A DNA stretch of 64,000 bases from Aristolochia californica (Eukaryota; Streptophyta; Magnoliopsida; Piperales; Aristolochiaceae): contig JARWKL010000008.1 of assembly GCA_029961685.1 (NCBI GenBank), positions 34,101,619 through 34,165,618 on the forward strand, in the 5' to 3' direction. Below the pieces are notes generated by a model. That model was given only the letters and a program-made list of their open reading frames with translations. It was not told the DNA's origin and ran no database searches. A program made the position numbers and the translations under genes. Shown here one piece after another: positions 36,501-42,500 of this stretch. Position 1 is the stretch's first letter; every line of letters starts with the position of its first letter.

Positions 36501-39500
36501 ATCTGACAAGTGCCGAAAACGTCATGGTGAAGCCCCATTTGGAGGCCAAAATTCTGAAAGATCTTCGTCCAAACTTGCCAAGAGAACCCACAATGCAAAA
36601 GAACATGTTGAACTGTCTCGTCAAACACACCACAGAGAGGACAGGTGCGGTCAGGAGAGATGAATCCTCTATGGTGGAGGTTATCAGAAGTGATAATCTG
36701 GTTTCTGATGGCAATCCACATAAAAAATTTGATCTTGCTAGGCGCTGAAAGCTTCCATGCCATGTTTGCCTTATGCCCAGGCAGGCAAAAATCGTATTCT
36801 CTAATGTAAGAATAGGCGGATGCAACTGTAAAGAGGTCATTGATGCTGGGGTTCCATGTCATTTTAGCAACCCCATGCTCCCGGATAGTAATGTTGCTGG
36901 GCCTAGAAAGGAGAGGAAAAATCAGCAGCTTCCTCATCATTTAGTCCCCTGCGAAATGGAAAAATCCACGAATGGTCACTCCAAGAGTCGGCCATAGAGC
37001 AAGAGAGGTCTCTAGCCACCCTGGAGAGCCCCGGGAAATCCTCTGAGAGGGAGCGGGGGCCGTACCATTCCGACCAAAAGAGGAGGGTCCTCCCATTTCT
37101 GGTGTAGAAAGATGTCGCATCCCTGAATGATGGGAGTAACTTGTAAACTGATATCTAAATCGGGGATAAAGACGAGTGACGCCACCCTCTCTCTACCTAT
37201 CACCTGAAAATTGAAGATAAAACCTGACCATATCCCTCCATAGGTTATTGTGTTCGACATTGAAGTTCCAGATCCATTTGAGCATTAGGGCTTTGTTCAT
37301 CTCCTTCGTAGGCCGGATGCCTAATCCCCCCTATAGTGAGGCATGCATATTTCCTTCTAGCTAACCAGATGGTATCTAAAAGTGTTTTTTGATTCTCTCC
37401 AGAGAAAACGCTGACGGATGGCGTCAATCTTGAAGCAAACTGAGGTCAGACACTGCATGAATGATAAAAGATAGTTTGGTAGCCCTGCCAAGCATGACTT
37501 GACTAGAGTGAGTCACCCTGCTATAGATAGAAGTTTGCCCCTCCAAGTAGCTAATCTCTTCTCGAATTTCTCAATAAGGGAATACCAAAGCGTCGCCGAA
37601 GGCCGAGAGTCAAAAAGTAAGAGCCCCAGATATGTAGCTGGCATTTTCTCTAAGGTGCACCTCAGGTAGTCTGCCATGCCACAAAGCATAGAGATGTCGA
37701 TGTAATAGCCGAGGGGAGAGATTGTCTTTCAATTAATATTTTGCCCAGAAGCCAACTCAAATAAGTCCAAAACTGCATGCAATTTCTTATTCAAATCCAT
37801 GGTACTAACCGCAAAACAAATGGTGTCATCTGCAAATTGGAGGATCTGAATATCAAAGGCAGCGCAATCTGTCGTGGGGAGAAGTCATCCCAAATTCTTG
37901 GTCGAGTAAATTAAGAAAGAGAGGTATTCTACCACCACATTGAAGAGCAAGGGGGGTAATGGGTCTCCTTGTATGATTCCCTTGGATCCCTTAAAATACC
38001 TGCAAACAGTTCCATTGAGAAGAACCGAGTTGCTAGCAAAGGAGATACAACTTTGTACCCAGAAGCACCACTTTTCACCAAATCCCATCTTCCCCAGAAG
38101 AGTGTCCAAAAGCTTCCAATTAACTCTGTCAAAAGTTTTCTCGAAGTCTAGCTTGAGGATGAATATGGGGAGCTTTAAAACTTACAAGTGATAGATGAGC
38201 TAGTGACACGCCATGGCCGAATCTAATATGTTCCTTCCCTTGAGAAAGGCACTCTGACTGTGATGAATAGCAATAGGAAGGACCGCCCGAAGGCAATTAG
38301 CGAGGAGACGCGCTATCACCTTGTAAGTACTAGTGGTGAGACTGATCGTCCGAAAATCTGATGGGAGTTCTGCCCCTTCTTTTTTAGGGAAGAGGGCAAT
38401 AAGGGAAGCTCTGATACTCCTGAATCTGATGTCATAATGATAGAAGGAAAAAACCATGTGGGCCATGTCATCACTGATGAGGGGCTAGTAACGACAGTAG
38501 AATTCACCGTTAAATCCGTCCATGCCCAAAGCACGATCCAAAGGAAGACCCAGGGCTGCTTTTTCAATTTCTCGACTGGAGAAGGAAGGCTCAATGAGGT
38601 TGGTTGTTGCCGATGGAATAGCCTAGATATTGGCCCTTTGAAAGAAGGGGCAGACTGGCTGGCAATCAAACTACAGATCTGCAAAAAAGCTCACCAATGA
38701 GTCAAAGATAAGGGATCGTTCTGAAGTGGTCTCACCATTGACACTGAGCGTGGTGATGCGATTGGCTCTTCTCCGCGCTGAAGAGACAACATGGAAGAAC
38801 TTGGTATTTGCATCCCCTTCTGAGAGCCACTTGAAACAAGCACGCTGCTTCCAGTGCACGAGATCACCATAGGCAAAAGATTGCAGTTACCCTTGGAGGG
38901 CATATCTTTGGGCCACTTCCGAAGAAGAGAGGCCTCTAGACTCCTCCTCTAAGTCTAAAGAAGCAATCTGGGCAAGGGCGGAGAATCTCTTTGCCGAAGA
39001 AGAGGCCTTTCTCATAGAGGCCCAGGATCGTAGCATCGGCTTCAACAACTTGAAGGGGGGGGGGGGGGCAATGATCTGATTGTCGGTGACATTGCTATAT
39101 AGTTGGAGCTAGTCATTATTGGGGTTGTTTACCGTTAGACCAAGTAAAGGTCTTCCCAGATAGAACGATCTCATCCAGGTCCCAACAGCCAATAAAGTCT
39201 GCAAAAAGCCTCATGGAGGTAGTGATTCTCCAAAAATGCAGGGATTTCTCATGGCAAAAACGGGTAACGTTGAAGTCACCCGCTAGCATCAATGGAATAG
39301 GCCATTTTTGAAAAGTCATCAGGAGGTAATCCCATAAGAGATGTCACTCATTGTGCTTGGTTGGCCCGTAGACTCCCACTAGACACCAAATGTTCCCTAA
39401 ACCTTTGTCTCGCAGCTTGATTCCAAGGGAATAGGTGTCGCAGCAACGATCTAGCACCTCGATAATACTAGTATCCCACACAAGTAAGATGCCACCCGCC

Positions 39501-42500
39501 GATCCTACCGCATCCAGTGAGGCCCATCCGAGCTCCTTAAGGAGCCACAGCTCACGAATATAGCCAAGTGGGAGAGACCGCCTTGGTTTCTTGAAGCACA
39601 ACGATGTTTGCCTTGGTAGAGGCAAGAAGGTTGCGAATGGATGCGCGGCGTCGCATCAACCCAATTCCACGAATATTCCAAGATAGAACAATCATTGATC
39701 ATTTCTTTTCTTCTTTGACTTCTCAAATGGGTGATTATCTCCCGGGAGAGGCTCCGTGAAGACGGTGCCCATCACCTTGGCAAGTTCCACAATCTGGGTC
39801 ATATTTATGTTGCTCTGACTAAAGAGCTTCCACAAATCACTGAGATCTTTCACCCGGTTCCGGAAAGATAAAGCCCCACCGGTTTCGGGGTTGCGAGGGA
39901 AGCGAGTTTAAGCACTAGGTCCTCTGTGAAGAAGCTCACTGGGTTGGCCTCTTGTACGACATTGATATGTGGCAAGGTGGGGAGGAGAGAAGTTTTGGGA
40001 TTTGCCTCGAGGAGCAAGCTCACTTGTCCCTAACTCAACGTCAGAGTGGTAATTCATTAACTGGGGAGTGGCTTGATGAATGAGAGGGGGGGGGGGGGGG
40101 GGGGGGGGTGAGGTGGTGAGGTTTGGATTTATGAGGATAGGAGGACATGTAGTGGGTTGAGATAAGGTAACTGGGGGGATGGGAGTCGTGGCAGGCAAGT
40201 GGGAGGGGATACTGGGGGGTCAGTGGGAATGGCATCAGTGCCAGCGGTAGGGTTGCTTGGGGGATCGAACCTACTAGGGAGGGACAAAGACCTGAAATGC
40301 TGCTCCCAACGTATTGACTAGCTAAGGTGTATCTCGAGGCTCAACTGTGGTGCTCGAGATCACACTTTTGAAGTCCTCCATAGCGGCAAAGTCAATACAT
40401 ATCCAGAACCGGGCATTATCCACCATAATGCATCGGAAGTAATGCCCATCACAGGGACGAAGAGGATTGACGAGGATCTAGGCCTCATCAAGATGGTGCC
40501 AATGCTCAGTGAGTGGGTCCAAGGCTATGACGAACCAAACTCAAAGATGATACGTGTGAAAACCTCTTTTTGACACAGCTAAGCAGGAAGGCCGGTGACA
40601 GTAGCCCATTGTCCGTACTGACTAGAAGGTGTGAGGGGAGCCACTCCGACATCCCGGTGATGCCCAGGGGGATGCGGGGTGTGAGAGCAAGAGCCACTGA
40701 AGACTCTTGTTGGGTTCCAAAATGAACAAGCCAAGATTAGGAGCTGAGATAGGAGATTCTGGGTGTGTTGGAGAGGTGGAGTTTGTCAATCAGCCATTGA
40801 AGGATGCTAGATTTGACAATGTCGAGGGATGGAGGGGAGGGAAGATTTGTATGGCATCACCAGAGGGGGCTGCTCCCCTTGCTAGAGACTGCGCCGAAGA
40901 GAAGCTCTAGAGAGCTACGGCTAGATCCTTCCGGGCGAACCCATATTTGTGGCCTCGGACATGAATATTTTGGCGAGCACAGAGGACCCTCGTCGATGTA
41001 CGATTTGACATTCCCTTCGACCACGGAAGGAAGTCACCGAGAAGAGAAAAATCGAATCCCGTGACCAGAATTCACGAGATCGATCTGCTTCGCTCATTGC
41101 TCTTTTGAAATTGATGGGTGAAGTTGGATATAGCTTCGACTGGAACACAGACGAAGGAGAGTTTCGATCCGACTACAAAGGAGATGCGGATCATGTGGCC
41201 GGAGCTCCGGACAACCCTCTCCACTGTTACTCTGCATTTTTCGTAGCCGAAACAGAATGGGTGATTTCGTTTCTTGTGCCAGGAGATCATCATCCAGCTG
41301 GTGTTGAAATCTTCCGTCGAAGGCTCAGGAAGCTCATCGGAAGGGTATTCAAGGATTTTCGATCTTCTAGGGGGATTTCTTCCGTGTCTGGAAGAAGGAT
41401 CCCTTTCGTATTTGCGCGGTGAAACTTCGTCGTGCTGTCGGCCGGCATCGGAGGAGACAACGGTAGTCTTGCCAAAGGTACGATGTCCAGTGGGTGGGTT
41501 CCAGTCGGCAGCCGTGGGGATGGTGACCGGGGGGACGGGTTCTCTCACTCTCAAGTTCTCACCTGAGCGCACGGGCTCGTAGAGGCTCATTTCGAAATAT
41601 ATATATATACCTCTATTGCGGTTGAAGAAATGGTAGACACATTTTGAAGGTTAGGCTACAAAACCAGTATTACTTACAGTAGTACTGTGAATAACCTTGG
41701 ACAATAACCATCACAAGCAACACTATTTACAAGATTACTTGATTTTCATCATTTCTCCAATTACTACTTAAAAGTTTTCCTAAAATTTATGATGCATTTT
41801 TAAGTACATTTTATTGAATGGACTTTTAAGTGGTTGACCCAACCTCAAGAAAACCCCAAGGATCCAGATTTGGACCAACATTTCTGACCCGTTAAATTAA
41901 CTGTGTGATTCGTGCCAACCCATTGCCACCCCTAATTTTGATCATACACGACGAGCACATCACATTTATACATGTAACTGACCTATTTACATCTGTGTCA
42001 TACACAACAAGCATTTCATACTGGACAATCAAATGGATCACAGAGTCAAATGAAAAATTATAAATCAAAAACAACTATTAGAAAACAGCTAAGCAATCAA
42101 AATGCATGGATGCAAAAAGAAAATAATTCATCAAAAGACATGCTGATTTTGATATTGCAAGTAGAGAAAGAGAAAGAGAAGGAAGTGTGGAAGGTTGACA
42201 TACTCCTGGCTTCAGTATTGGAAAATAATGCTCGCACTTATTTCTAATGACTTTTTCAGATTCAAGATTGATTCTAGGACAAAACATAGACAGGAAAATC
42301 ATCCATTTAGAAGCTAATGCCCAGCACCTATAGCATTGTTTCTGTTGCTGAACCAAGAGGCTGGTAACACCAAGTTCAGAAGAACAGTTATAGATCTCTA
42401 CGTGACTCATGCTCTGTTTTCTGCATGTCTCAAATATGAAATGCAGCTTCATAACACATGGCTTTTCTTTCTTAAAATAACACCTTTCCATCTAACCCCC

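Larger units (their letters stand above)
35736..41608 (-). mobile_element. LINE-B, near full length, upstream partner of LINE-A
   Basis: Same architecture as LINE-A: ORF1 (about 41590-40500), G/C-rich linker (G-run at about 40085-40108), endonuclease (about 39700-39120), RT (about 38860-37250), zinc region (36940-36400), RNase H (36275-35763). About 180 bp at the endonuclease end is missing and replaced by a G-run at about 39056-39067. Its 3' terminus has no poly(A) run and passes directly into LINE-A. It is clearly diverged from LINE-A, so this is not a recent duplication. Confidence 0.88.
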
